A stretch of 64,000 bases of DNA, from assembly GCA_032622095.1 (NCBI GenBank), contig CP136061.1:86776324-86840323 (forward strand), written 5' to 3'. This document shows positions 48,127 to 59,063 of the stretch, in pieces. The position numbers and the translations under genes are program-made. Numbering within the stretch: the stretch's first letter is position 1; the number at the start of each line of letters is the position of its first letter. Below the pieces are notes generated by a model. It was not told the DNA's origin and searched no databases. It saw only the letters and a list, made by a program, of their open reading frames with translations. This stretch comes from Siphonodentalium dalli (taxonomy: Eukaryota; Mollusca; Scaphopoda; Gadilida; Siphonodentaliidae).

Positions 48127-48185
48127 ATGTCGGTGGATAAAACTGTGGAGAGTTTCAAGATGGCGACGGACAAAAGTAGCGTAAG
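48127..48185 (+). pseudogene. Exon 1 of a C2H2 zinc-finger pseudogene
   Basis: ATG at 48,127 opens a 19-codon exon (MSVDKTVESFKMATDKSSV plus two bases) ending AAG at 48,185, followed directly by the strong donor GTAAGT. The next in-phase acceptor is at 50,271. A second ATG at 48,160, in GATGGCGAC, could be the real start. This exon is conserved in a decayed inverted copy at 52.8 kb, which supports it being a real ancestral exon. No domain lies in the exon itself. Confidence 0.55.
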
Positions 48186-50271
48186 GTAAGTGGTTCAACT
48201 CAATGAACGTGTTCTCTCATTTAAATAATTTATTTCACTAAGACTAAGTTGCACGGGCAGTCGAATTATGTGTGGAATATATTCGACATGTTGTTCAATT
48301 GATATTAAGTATTTTAAGTGTGCTAGAAAGGTCAACATGTGGTGATATATTTTGTTTACGTTTTGAGGTGGAGAGATTCGTGCATTTTCGTGTATAAATT
48401 GTGAATCCGACGGGATTCAGACGGAATCCTAACGGTTGTGTTTGCTAGAGGATATGAAGTTACACGAGTAATGGAATTTATACTTAACATCACACTTGGG
48501 ACTAATTTAAATTGGTAAAAATGAAATTATTTTCCAAATTGTCAAACTGGCGGTGTAGATGAAGACAATTTACACAATAATGATGACGGTGTAGATTACA
48601 ACATTTGTCATGGTGTATAGTATTTTCTAAATTCAACTACATGGATGTAATTATAAGCAATCAACGTCGTTTGTGGTGTCATTTCGGGCGTAGACCTAAT
48701 TATCAATGTCAGGCATTATGGGCATAAGGTATAGGCTATTTTTGCCTCTGACACCTACATTGGCCTATGCATAAATGACATCGCAAACGAAGTTGATTCA
48801 ATAGTTAATTTGTCTAACGCACCATCAATTTGCATTTATGCTAGGAAGAGTCTTTTCATTGAAACCTAATGAATATTAAAACATTAAAGGGTCTAGATAT
48901 GATCAGTTGGATTGTATCGGTGTCCGGTGATCGTGGATGGATGTCATGAAGACCATGCTTCTATAGTGGAATTTATCGATAGGACTATAATAACCATATG
49001 CCTACTTTATAGAGATGACAAAAATAAGAAATTAATTTTATTAAGAGTAATTTTGGGACCTTATTTGGACTCTTTCGCCACGCCTCTGTATACATATATT
49101 GAACTTTGCTCTCTATAATCTTACTAGTACGGTGGCTGGTTTAGGACATGGGAAATTGTTTTTTATTTCGTAGCTACGAAATAACTATTTCGTGGCCACG
49201 AAATAAATGATTGACCTTTGCATATATCCAGATACCTTTACGGCGACTGGTTACACTTGCACCATGTGCAATGCGTACGATCGCAGAGAAGCTACTATAA
49301 CCCCATTATGGCGTGGGACCCGGGCTCTATGTGGATATGAACGTCCGATATAAACTAGCCCAGAGAGAACGGGGAAACACGGGTTAGGTGGCTCCAAGAC
49401 AAACTGAATATTCATTAGTTTTTATCACAAGGGGTCGAATGGGAATGACATTTCTCTCGGCCTATTGACCGATTTAAGTAAAATAAGGGGTTTTGTAGGG
49501 TGGCCCCAAAACCAACTTATAAATATTCACCCCTTTCACCCATACTTGATCCAAAATGGTCGCCGCTCAGAAGGGGTCAAATAGGGTACACATTATTTCT
49601 CGGCCACTTGACCGATATAGATCAAATAAAGCGTGTTGTACGGTAGCTCGCAAAGCAAGCTAAATTTTCACACCTTCAGCCCACCTCGAGCGAAAATGAT
49701 AACTGGTCAGAGGGGTCCATATATGGTACCCATGCAACCCCCCCCCCCCACATTTTAGGGTGAATAAAGTGTGTTGTAGGGTGACCCCTGAGACAAACTA
49801 AATATTCACCCGCTTTCACCCTCCGCGATCCAAAATGGCCGCCCAGATGGGTTCAAATATGGCACCTATACAATTTCTCGGCCCCTTAACCGTTTGATGT
49901 GGTATAATGGGTGTTGTAGGGTGCCCCCCAAGATATACTGAATGTCGTGGGTGCCCTATGTGACCCCAACCCCCTGGGCGGCGGCAACTTTGGATCGGGT
50001 TGGTGAAAGGGGTGGTTACTTCGTTTGTTTTACGGGCCACCCTACAACACCCTTTATCTCATATCGCCGTGGCTCATGCCAAGATGGTGGACAACTACAA
50101 CCAGATCACCTTTATCCGCTTCCATTACAACAGTGACTGACGATCGTATATCACGATTAGTTATTTCGTGGCAACGAATTAGTTATTTCGTGGCCATGAA
50201 ATAAAAAAAAAATTCCCATGCCCTAAACCAGCCACCGTAAACTTGTGATTGTTTTGGTTTTGTTATTTCAG
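48186..50271 (+). other. Intron of the zinc-finger pseudogene, with a 1.1-kb insertion
   Basis: GT at 48,186 to AG at 50,271, ending TTGTTTTGTTATTTCAG, a good pyrimidine-rich acceptor. Without the TA-flanked element the intron would be about 1.0 kb, close to the 1.2-kb spacing seen in the inverted copy. The open frame at 48,912-49,118 is not supported as an exon. Confidence 0.5.
49128..50239. mobile_element. TA-flanked inverted-repeat element (~1.1 kb)
   Basis: The ends match as CGGTGGCTGGTTTAGG, CATGGGAA and ATTTCGT plus GGCCACGAAATA, inverted at the right end (TTTCGTGGCCATGAAATA, CCTAAACCAGCCACCG). Arms are ~70 bp and TA lies on each side. The interior holds four to five diverged ~120-bp repeats (CCAAAATGG, GTCAAATA, TTTCTCGGCC, TTGACCG, GTGTTGTAGGGTG). 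It has no transposase frame. TA ends fit a Tc1/mariner-type target, but TA could be part of the repeat. Confidence 0.75.
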
Positions 50272-50747
50272 AATTGAAGCAATGGAAGAATCCTTCAACG
50301 AAGAATCAGGCTCATCGTCTCAGACAACGAGTGGTCAATCGGACTCGGACAAGCGATTCAGACATTGTGTGTGCATATTGTGCAAAGGCATTTCTAAATT
50401 CCTTCAACATGAAAAAGCACGAGAATAAACACACAAATTCACAACCACCCCGTGTGGTGATGGTGGCCAAAAGTTTAATGAGAAACATTTGTTGCTTGCA
50501 CATCGTGGAAAGCACGGTGATTGATCTAAATTTGAATGCGAGAAATGGCCCAAGTATGCTTTCAATCACCATACAGAAAGTCACCAAATTGGAAAGTGGC
50601 ACACATGTGATAAATGCGGTTCTGTATTTACTAGGAAGGATACCTCAAGAAATCCCTCGAAAGCTGTACACGACAAGGACGCCCTTCGTCGATGCCGCAG
50701 CTGCGGGAAAGTATAGAGCTGACAAGTTGACAGGTGTCACTAACTGA
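50272..50747 (+). pseudogene. Exon 2 of a C2H2 zinc-finger pseudogene
   Basis: Spliced to exon 1, it first encodes an acidic serine-rich stretch (MEESFNEESGSSSQTTSGQS) and stops at 50,426. A full C2H2 finger, VCAYCAKAFLNSFNMKKHEN then KH (C-x2-C-x12-H-x4-H), lies at 50,362-50,430 in another frame. Back in the first frame come CGDGGQKFNEKHLLLAHRGK then H (second Cys changed to Gly), a stop, FECEKWPKYAF (Cys to Trp), and HTCDKCGSVFTRKD. CRSCGK and YRADKLTG end it in different frames. Fingers alternating between two frames with lost cysteines mark a decayed multi-finger protein. An alternative acceptor at 50,323 would keep the first finger in frame with exon 1 to 50,747, so partial coding cannot be excluded. 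Confidence 0.7.
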
Positions 50748-50879
50748 CAACGGACCTATAGATACAGTATTATGCGTGGAAAAACCACAAACATTTATGT
50801 TGTTATTATGTTTTGAAGATTGGAATTTATCTTTTTAAGAGTAAATATATATGTTATGTATAGATGTTATGCGTTACTG

Positions 50880-50885
50880 AATAAA
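50880..50885 (+). promoter_or_regulatory. Poly(A) signal AATAAA
   Basis: A canonical hexamer 132 bp after the end of the zinc-finger exon; a second AATAAA lies at about 50,929. Consistent with the 3' end of that former gene. Confidence 0.45.
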
Positions 50886-50976
50886 GAGGCAGGGTCTACT
50901 TTGTTTATACTTTGAATGGTCTTTATTCAATAAAATGGAAGTTGTCATAAAAATACCATAGCCTGTATTTGTATAA

Positions 50977-51190
50977 GCCTTGTCATTGAGTCGCGACCAT
51001 CAATCCAGACCTGTTCTGTTGTTTAAGTGCTACAGGTCAAAGTTCTGTAGTAGCATTCCAAATCTGGAGCTTCTGAATGTTCATGAATTCCATATATGGA
51101 ATGCTACTCCAGAACTTTGACATTGTACGTGGCACTAAACGGAACGGGGCTGGATGGATCCAATGTGGCCACGACTCAGTGTCATTGCTT
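50977..51190. repeat. Fold-back with ~100-bp arms, probable axis of an inverted duplication
   Basis: GTGCTACAGGTCAAAGTTCT, GTAGTAGCATTCCA at 51,027-51,061 is mirrored by TGGAATGCTACTCC, AGAACTTTGACATTGTACGT at 51,094-51,128. Homology continues outward to GTCATTGAGTCGCGACC on the left and GGCCACGACTCAGTGTCATTG on the right. Arms are roughly 75% alike by eye, with a ~25-bp centre near 51,080. Confidence 0.75.
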
Positions 51191-51223
51191 ATTGTTTATG
51201 TCAATGTATATTGCAAAGATACA

Positions 51224-51540
51224 TCATGCCTTCCGGGGAACGAAATAAGCCTTACAAGAATTAACGAATTGCAGAGTAACCATTCTTTCCGATGAGTGGG
51301 GGTAAACAGGAAGGGCAACAGATATTATACATATCGTGTGTTTATTCTTTATATATTCTGAAAGTTTAATCCCCGCCTGATGTCTGAAAATATTTTTGAT
51401 TCCTGCATGGACACGGTGAAATTCTCTCACAGGAAATGGGTTTCTCGCTGGCTCCTCTGGCTGTGACACTTTTCCACTTTTAAGCTTTCGTTTGAGATGT
51501 GTCCGCTCTTCTAAATCGAATTGATGATCCCTGCAATGGA
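51224..51540 (-). pseudogene. Possible decayed exon of the inverted gene copy
   Basis: An open minus-strand stretch following a plausible acceptor (TTGCAG before 51,530) encodes a charged peptide including HQFDLEERTHLKRKLKSGKV and HRVHAGIKNIFRHQAG. Composition is gene-like but no complete C2H2 finger is visible, and similarity to exon 2 on the plus side is weak. The position, about 1.25 kb from the exon-1 homologue at 52.8 kb, fits a second exon of the inverted copy. Low confidence. Confidence 0.3.
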
Positions 51541-52783
51541 GTATCATAACCATGCTTTAAATTATATTGTATGTCTGGTAATTGTAGCTATGGCATCAGT
51601 TTTTAAGAAGAATGCCATGTTACATTCGACCAGAGCTTCAATTTATTCACCAAACATTCATCATAAATGTTACCAATTTGGGACCAAAATATCTTAGTGT
51701 GGAGTTTTACTTTACATTAAGATCACACATCTGTGTGGTCTGTTGTGTTTGGAGTGGGTTGTTATGCATATCTAATCGAGCGTCGCCGCTCATTTTTCAT
51801 TAAATATATCTACCTATTGCACCATGCATTCCTCTGTATATCATCTCAATGTCGGGGTCAAATATGACTTTTTTACGAGGCAATTATATAATTTAGTTTT
51901 CTGCTTGTTTCACTATTTCAATTTCGAACCTATTCCAATACTAACGTACCAGTAGTCAAACAAATGTTCTGGTTTTCGGAAACATGATTCACTGGTATCC
52001 ATCACAATGAACAAATTTCTCTCTCAATTTATTTACCAGCATTAATGTTCTCCAAATTAATGGTCATTATTAGGCAAGTGACATCACGTCATTTATATTA
52101 GACAGGCGGCAATAGCTACTGGTGTGTAGAATTCTGATAAGACATGACATCCATGTACATACCTTAGCCGGATCACACATACATCTAGCCCATCTGGTAT
52201 GTCTTGAGAACTGGATGAAGATGACAGCATTCGAGTATGGCCATTTGTATTAGTATATCACGATTTTCCTCAACACCACCATGTCTAGATATCATCTACA
52301 CCATCATCGTGTATTTCATCTACACCATCATTACTTATTGCTATTCGCAGTAACAAAGGCAACATACTACACCGTCATAAACATTCATCTGCACCGCCAA
52401 AAATGGTTGTTTGTATTGAGGTAAATTCAACCGACTTTGAAGGTGACCATGCGAAGTAATTTGCTCCTGTGTATCTAGAGCCATCAATATATACACTCCG
52501 GTGACGTTCCAACATCCTGAAGTTGCCATTAACAACATCCTGACCGAATAATATGGTAAAATAACAATTTAATTCCACCTCAGATAGCAATTTCATCATG
52601 TGATCAATCGTGGGATTCGAACCTGTTTCTAACATTAACAGTGAGGAAAAACGTCAATTATTTTTGCATCCCGCCAACAGCCAATTTATAACCAGTAAAG
52701 TTGCGTAAATGTGCGATTACTACTGTCCGAAATATACCACTAATACCGCGATTTACAACGCACATACTCATCAAAACATACAC
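51541..52783. other. No intact gene; part of the inverted copy's former intron
   Basis: The repeated phrase CTACACCATCAT at about 52,275-52,335 mirrors GATGACGGTGTAGATTA at about 48,582, at a similar distance from the two exon-1 sequences, supporting the inverted-duplication reading. Confidence 0.4.
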
Positions 52784-52842
52784 CCTCCGCCATATTGGAT
52801 CATCTACACCGTTTTCTCCACCGATCTTGCACCACTGTGCTA
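52784..52842 (-). pseudogene. Exon-1 homologue of the zinc-finger pseudogene, inverted
   Basis: On the minus strand ACAGTGGTGCAAGATCGGTG, GAGAAAACGGTGTAG and CAATATGGCGGAGG align with ACAGTGGTGCAATGTCGGTG, GATAAAACTGTGGAG and CAAGATGGCGACGG at 48,116-48,176. The first ATG is lost, but an ATG aligned with the second ATG of the plus copy remains. No matching GTAAGT donor follows. Confidence 0.6.
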
Positions 52843-53113
52843 ATGGGAATATTATGACCACAAATGTGACCACACCCAAAATTCACGGTTTTTCATCATA
52901 ATTTAATGTGTAATATCCGACTCGCGTGCATAACGCACACGATGGAAAGGCATATGTATAAGTTTTGAAAACTAGTTACGTATATCCACCATACACCTTA
53001 ATGAATTTATCTCATTTTGAACAATAGTATATTTAATTGGATTTGAAATACACCCCCTCCTCAAAAAATTTCACCATCCGACGATGATTTATTTTAATGA
53101 TAGGCGGATGTCC
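52843..53113. other. No gene seen
   Basis: AT-rich sequence without a coding frame. Confidence 0.45.
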
Positions 53114-53258
53114 CTTTATTTGTGACAAAATAACACAATAAAATTTCTGGTCTCTGTTAACGGTAACCACTATTGTTCGTTAGCAAAACAACCACACCTT
53201 TTTAGACCAGAAATTATTCGAAATGAATATTAACAAAGAGATTATAATCCACCTTTAA
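53114..53258 (-). mobile_element. MITE-B copy 3, partial
   Basis: On the minus strand it starts TTAAAGGTGGATTATAATCT at 53,258 and, after a ~85-bp deletion of the inner terminal repeat, continues GGTCTAAAAAGGTGTGGTTG, AACGAACAATAGTGGTTACC and TTGTCACAAATAAA before the match ends at about 53,114. The other terminus is absent. Confidence 0.8.
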
Positions 53259-54204
53259 TAATTGTCTCGCATAATCTGAAACTTGATCGATAGGGCGTAA
53301 AAATACAATAGCTCAACACCAACTGTGGTTATCAGTGCTTTCAAAGTCCATGTCCTGAACGATATTTGAAAAATGTTAATTTTCTGTCTACAGGTTACAA
53401 ACAACTAATTATTTTCCATAGGCGACAGTGTTAACTATAAGTCCCGCCGCCCATGGGACTTCAAGTAGTCAATTTTCCCTTAGAACATCATCCGATACAC
53501 CAGTCTGTGGCAACAGACGAGCGGTTTTCTGTATTTTTTTCTTCAAACGATAATCTTGCATTTCCACAACTACCCCATTTATTGCACAAAAATCAGCAGC
53601 AAAAAAAATACCCAGACCACTGTGACTACCGTAACTTAAAAACCCCACCAGACTCTTCATGGCCACCTAAACAAAAATATATACGTAGGCTATGGTTTTA
53701 TATTCCCTCAATGGGAAATTTCCCTCAATGATTGTCAACCTACCAGAAGCCAGAATTGTTTTTTATAATGATTCGAGTTTCCCCTACATAAATTCAAGAA
53801 GCGTAACTCTATATAATTAGTTGAGTATCACCTACAGGTTTTAATTGAACGCGCAATATATGTCGCTGTTAACCAGTACCAACATTTTGATTTGCAGCCA
53901 ATGAGTCATCGCTACGTTATCACTTGAATGTATATTTACACGACTAAGACTACTCTTGGGATTAATTTGATGCTTGCGAGACTGACAAGGATCCACACAG
54001 ATTAATTGGTAGGTAGTTAAATCCATGTCAAATCAACAGCGGCTTTGTACCGTGATGTACGTGTATAGCCTTCTGGTAAAACTAATAATACTAATAATAT
54101 GGTAAATCAGGTCTGGCAATAGATCCATTGGATCTTAGTATCATGGCGTGAGCCATATTACCAGGTCGTACCCAAGACCAGTCTGGCAAATACATGTACT
54201 TAAG
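53259..54204. other. No supported gene
   Basis: AT-rich. A 92-codon plus-strand frame at 53,453-53,731 lacks any domain or splice context. Short dyads on GGTCTGGCAA and ACCAGTCTGGCAA occur at about 54,109-54,190. Confidence 0.4.
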
Positions 54205-54320
54205 TTAAGGTTACTTAAGGCCTAAAAAAAAATACATTTGTTTCCGCTAACGAGCTGAAAACAATTAGGGTAGGTAGGTAGGCTTAACTTTTTTTTTTTT
54301 TGTTAATTTTTTTTTTTTCA
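54205..54320 (-). repeat. Dispersed repeat E, copy 1, with oligo-T tracts
   Basis: The minus strand of 54,218-54,251 matches 63,150-63,183 at 32 of 34 positions (GTTAGCGGAAACAAA, then a poly-T run and AGGCCT). Two runs of 13-14 T follow at about 54,290-54,318. Confidence 0.75.
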
Positions 54321-55024
54321 GTATCTTTAAAAATAACTGTATAATACTTGTCAATAACCCAAACTGTGCACTTCTTAGCCCCAATCAGGTTAACCCAAAA
54401 TGACAGAGGAACTAAAAACTCCAATTCAATCTTACATATGCTTCAATATTTACATATATACTAGTCTATATACTAATATAGTCTTTGATAATCCTAATAT
54501 TTCCCATATGGCCTGGCGACAACTGGAGTCAGTCCAGCACCACTGCACTGTCACATATTGGAGTGACCGTCTTGTACCAATCTCTTAATGATGGCTTCAC
54601 AACCCCACTGTCTCCTCCGCATTCGGTGAAGGATCTAGGTATTTTTTGGGGACATCTGTTTTTGGGCAATGATATGCCAAAGACATAACCTGTAGGCCTG
54701 AGCGGAGGAAGGTTTGGGAGGGGTGACCCCCTGCTGATGGTGGGGGTTCTCCCCCTGGAAAATATTTGAAAATCCATTGCATTTAGAGCTAATCTGGGGC
54801 ACTTTGAGTCAGTATTTTGAATTTTACTGAGAGGTCAATTTGATCAAGTTTCTCAAGCATAACTTTGGAAAAAATTTATATATGTATGGATTGGAAATGC
54901 TTATAACTTATTGTCAGATATATTTTGGTTCAATGAATTATGCTTATGATGCTTGAAATGAGACTTACCATTATCACTCTAATTCATATAATAGGCTATT
55001 TTATAAAATTCAAGTGAGACACAT
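54321..55024. other. No supported gene
   Basis: Contains a G/C-rich patch at about 54,690-54,770 (GGTTTGGGAGGGGTGACCCC, then GGGGGTTCTCCCCCTGGAAA). It looks like a dispersed non-coding repeat; overlapping minus-strand frames there are not called. Confidence 0.4.
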
Positions 55025-55150
55025 ACATTTGATTTGATTGATTTTTATTTGTACAATAACAAATGATTTAACAACAAAATTTGAACAAGTATATGATAAG
55101 TATTGTACAGGAGCAGCATGACAATAGTTGGTCGTCTTCCTGCTGCCCCG
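55025..55150 (-). repeat. LINE 3' end, fragment only
   Basis: On the minus strand: GGGGCAGCAGGAAGACGACC, then TTGTACAAATAAAAATC ending in a TCAA repeat at 55,028-55,040. An AATAAA next to a short simple-repeat tail is typical of non-LTR element ends. No coding part was recognised upstream. Confidence 0.5.
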
Positions 55151-55809
55151 GAATGATATATATACATAAGGATGGCGGATGAATTTAAAGATGTATTCAG
55201 GGTTTGATACCTTTAGATACGGCACCAATATATTTTATAAAAATCTATTTCTGGGAAAGCCACTAGCTTTGTGGCACTGAACAGTTTTACTATACGCAGA
55301 GTCGACACAATTTCATAGGTTATAAAATTATCAACAAAAAAGCAAACAAAATCTGATCTGTCAATTTAATTGTCCCTCAAGTATTCCACTGAATTACATT
55401 AATTCTAGACTTGACTGATTATTTTCCCCAACGCAAATTTGTGTTATGCATTATGGTGCTTATCAAGCTAGAGTGTTTACACGATATCAATATCCCTGAA
55501 TACATCGTTAAGTATATGTGCTATATACATGCTGTTCCAGACTTGAACGCGAAGCTTAAATTAAAGAAACACAAACTTTATTTAGGGCATACTAGACTAA
55601 GTGTATACGTAATGTGGTTGCCTTGTTCCAATTCAAAGGATTAAAACAAGGTAACCGAGAATATACTAATATACGAGTAATATACTACATGTAGCACAGA
55701 AACGATGTCTATTTAGTTAATCTCTATGTTAATTTTTCATTTGGTATTATGAGATCCCACCTGATAACCAGGTTGATTCGATCAAATTATTAATGTTCCT
55801 GTACTGTAT
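55151..55809. other. No supported gene
   Basis: A plus-strand 77-codon frame at 55,411-55,644 has no domain. A perfect 10-bp hairpin (TACTGTATTT, five bases, AAATACAGTA) at about 55,802-55,826 lies at the start of LINE ORF1. It may belong to the element's 5' region, whose limit is not visible. Confidence 0.45.
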
Positions 55810-57199
55810 TTGATTGAAATACAGTATAGGATTCCATCTGATTTGAACAAATTAAGTGATTTAAAAAAAGAAATTGATGTAAAAGATGAACAGCTGAATA
55901 AACTGAAAGGAGAATTGTTTGATTCTAAGGAATCTGCTCTACTGCTAAGAAATGATCTGAGTCACAAGTTACAAATAGCAGTGAAGGATAATCTAAAACT
56001 TCAAGACCAAATTATGTCTGCAGGAAAAGACAATCTAAAACTTATTGACGAAATAGTGAGAAGGGAAAGAATGTTTCGTAAAGAAGAGTCGGAAAGAAAA
56101 GAATCATTGGAGAGTGAACTCAAAAGTTAATTAGAAAAAGTCAAGAAAGAACTAAACGGGAAAAATCATGAAATACTCCAACTACGAAAAGACAATTCAA
56201 AGTTATTAGAGAATATCAACTCTAAAAACAGGGAAATAGTTGATACAAGAAAAGACAATTCAAAGTTATTAGAGAATATCAACTCTAAAAACAGGGAAAT
56301 AGTTGATACAAGAAAAGACAATTCAAAGTTATTAGAGAATATCAACTCTAAAAACAGGGAAATAGTTGATACAAGAAAAGAAGTACAGCAAATGAAGGAA
56401 AACACAAAGAATCGTGAAACTATTATTATGCCAGAAAAATCATTCAAGGTTAAAACGGAAGAAGTTACTGATTTAGTTATTATACATGACTCTTTTCAAA
56501 CATTTAAACATGGACAGGTTAACCAGGGGCAGAGCCAAAAAAGCCAAAAGTTATTTTGCTGCTAAGATTGACGATGCCATTGAAAGAGTACAAGCGTTAA
56601 AAACAACAAAGACAATCCTTCTCCATGTTGGTGTCAATAACTTGAAGTCAGAATCAGTTGAAGATTCTATGGTCAAATACGAGAAATTAGTTGAGAAAGC
56701 CGCAGTTAAGAGTGACAAAGTTATCTTATCATTGTTACTCCCATGTGGGCAGCAACCATTAAGCTATAAAATTGCTGGCCTTAATGACCTTATTGTTACA
56801 ACTTACAGAGAAAGTAAGAACATTACTCTCATTATGAATGACAATTTTATGCACAGGAAACTTAATATTAAGTCTCATCTTTTTGATGGTGACCTCCTGC
56901 ACATTGCGGATGGGGAAGGAAGTCGTGTCCTTGCAGGAAATATTAGAAATGCCCTTTCTGAACAAAGGACAGGTTCCTCCTCCAACCGCTATGCGCAGAG
57001 GAGCTCCCATCATTCTGATGCAAACAGAAGTTATCAAAGTCATTCTGATGCAAACAGAAGTTACCAAAGTAATTTGGGTTCGTATAGGCATGGTCCTAGT
57101 CAGAGAACTTCAGGTTCCTCAGGACAGAATTATTATCCAAGGTATAATAATCATACCCAAGCTTCTTTTGGGTACGACTATGGGCAGTACTATAAATAA
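55810..57199 (+). pseudogene. LINE ORF1: coiled coil plus SGNH/esterase-like domain, broken
   Basis: The first half (55,810 to about 56,450) is a long coiled coil (LSDLKKEIDVKDEQLNKLKG and on), with a stop at 56,128 and a triplicated 21-residue block. LVIIHDS at about 56,475-56,495 resembles block I of SGNH hydrolases. A frameshift near 56,490 moves to the second frame, with TILLHVGVNNL (block III-like) at 56,614-56,646 and LFDGDLLHIADGEGSRVLAG (block V-like, D-x2-H) at about 56,880-56,940. The end is Ser/Asn/Tyr-rich (HSDANRSYQS repeated, YNNHTQASFGYDYGQYYK), suited to nucleic-acid binding. This layout is known from ORF1 of CR1/L2-type LINEs. The N-terminal start is not visible. Confidence 0.8.
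56188..56380 (+). repeat. 63-bp in-frame triplication in ORF1 coiled coil
   Basis: Three consecutive 63-bp copies (GACAATTCAAAGTTATTAGA at 56,191, 56,254 and 56,317) are identical or nearly so. Each encodes 21 residues, KDNSKLLENINSK then NREIVDTR, which is exactly three heptads. Confidence 0.95.
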
Positions 57200-57247
57200 A
57201 AGTCAAATTACATGATTTCCATATTGCAGCCACAATTACTCTTGGTA

Positions 57248-57775
57248 TTAAAGGTGGATTATCTCTTTGTAAACATGTATTATATAGTTACCGGGGTATA
57301 AAATATTAGATTTGAATCGAAGACTCCTGTCCGGAAATGCTTCTATCGATTAATATTAATTTTATTTCGAATATTTTCTGGTCTAAAAAGGTGTGTTTGT
57401 TCAGCTAACGAACAATAGTGGTTACTGTTAACAGAGACCAGAAATTATATTGTGCAATTTTGTCACAAATAAACGTTAATTATACTCACTATCGCTTATA
57501 TCTGTGGAACAAAACAGTACAAACAACCAATCTGTGACATTTGACATTCGTTGCGTAGCCGTAGGAACAGCCCAGTGCTCTATATCGCAATACGGTCTCA
57601 TCCGAATGGTCGGTTCTAAAAATAGTAACATAAATGGGCCCGATTTAATATTCGAAATAAAATCAATATTAATTGATAGAAGCTTTTCCGGACATAGGTC
57701 TTCAGTTCATATCTATTATTTTATACCCACGCAACTATTTAAAATTTGTTATTTAAAGAGATAATCCATCTTTAA
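57248..57775 (+). mobile_element. MITE-B copy 2 (complete, 528 bp), inside the LINE
   Basis: TTAA at 57,248-57,251 and 57,772-57,775 bound terminal inverted repeats of ~125 bp: TTAAAGGTGGATTATCTCTT on the left; complement of the right end TTAAAGATGGATTATCTCTT. CCGGAAATGCTTCTATCGAT on the left and the inverse AGAAGCTTTTCCGG on the right lie within them. The interior matches copy 1. The element is 48 bp after ORF1 stops. The 86-codon frame at 57,504-57,764 lies within it and is not a gene. Confidence 0.92.
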
Positions 57776-59063
57776 TGACATGAAACCGATGAAAGTGACT
57801 CAACTGATAATCATTATATTAACTCGACCCTTCAATAAGAAGGGGGTTACATTGAATAAGAAAGATTGCCTTTAACAAATTGATTTACGTTAACATCTAT
57901 TAGATGCTGCTGATAATAATGTTCAACATTATTACATCCTTTCTATTCAGTAATGTTAAATTGTCTGGTTATGATGGTAGTGATGTTCAACATTATTACA
58001 TCCTTTCTACCTAGTAATTGTTAAATTGTATGGCTATTACATCTTAATTTGTCTTTTAATGCTCATTACAACTTAATATTAGTTCATTTACACTGAATTA
58101 AGCTTTCATATTTGCCAACGGTGACCAGTTACATAAACAGTCTACATAATAGGGGTATGGTATAGTTATGTGGATACATTTATGTAATGGAAACACCTTT
58201 AATTTGGTCTAGACTCTACCTGTATTTATGAATGACCGATTTTGTTACTTATATGTCATTGATATTAAGCAGACTAATTGGAGGAGACAAGGATGTGCTG
58301 CAATATGGTCTGTGTTTCAGACGCTCAACAATTGAACAGCGTCACTCAAGGTTGATAAAGTTTAATATATATGTACAGATAGGATTTATTGACGTTAATT
58401 GATTCGTCTAGTCAAAAGTATAGACTCGTGTTTAGCTTCAATGTGTCAGTCCAATCTCTCGGCTCTGAGTTCGTTACATGGAAAATAGTTATCAGACAAC
58501 TTAAAGTCATACCCCTTCTCATAACATTATTTAATTCATTTAATGTTAAAAACAAAACAAAACAAAACAAAAATGAGTCATTGGAGATTAGGATTAGAAA
58601 TCATATTAAATTATATTATTTCAATAATGGAAGTGATGTTAATTTTGATTAGTTAGCATTTATAGCAACTTATTTTACTTACCAGAAGAGCTAAAGGAGT
58701 TGGAAGGACACATATAAGTATTCAACACAAGTATTCAACATTTGCTATTGGATACAAAGTTTATTCACAATAATGTTTAGTTCTTTGATTATATACTGCA
58801 TTATGTGAGATACACATGTAGGAGATTTCAAGTTAAAAATGTGTTATTACCAACATGATCTTTCTTTTAAGACAATTATACCCATCAAAAGTTTGATAAA
58901 TCTAAATGAATGGGCAAACATGAGGTACTTAAACAGTTATCACATTGAGCAGGTTTGGGCTGCTATTTCCAAAATTAGATTAGATTATACACTCAGGTAA
59001 CTGAGGGACTAAAGTGATAAATCTCCTCTCCTCTGACACCAGTAGTTCTTATCAAATGTCACG
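57776..59063. other. ORF1-ORF2 linker or further insertions; no gene seen
   Basis: About 1.29 kb of AT-rich DNA. It contains a 63-bp tandem pair at 57,918-58,045 (GTTCAACATTATTACATCCT at 57,921 and 57,984). The distance is long for a LINE linker, so other insertions may be included. Confidence 0.5.

Noticed and set aside
52595-52690. tRNA-like B box (GGTTCGAATCC on the minus strand) with a TGGC-type sequence about 60 bp upstream
   Set aside because: No cloverleaf could be built and the spacing is poor for a tRNA. A tRNA-derived SINE remains possible but unsupported.
57504-57764. 86-codon plus-strand frame between LINE ORF1 and ORF2
   Set aside because: It lies wholly inside the MITE-B insertion.
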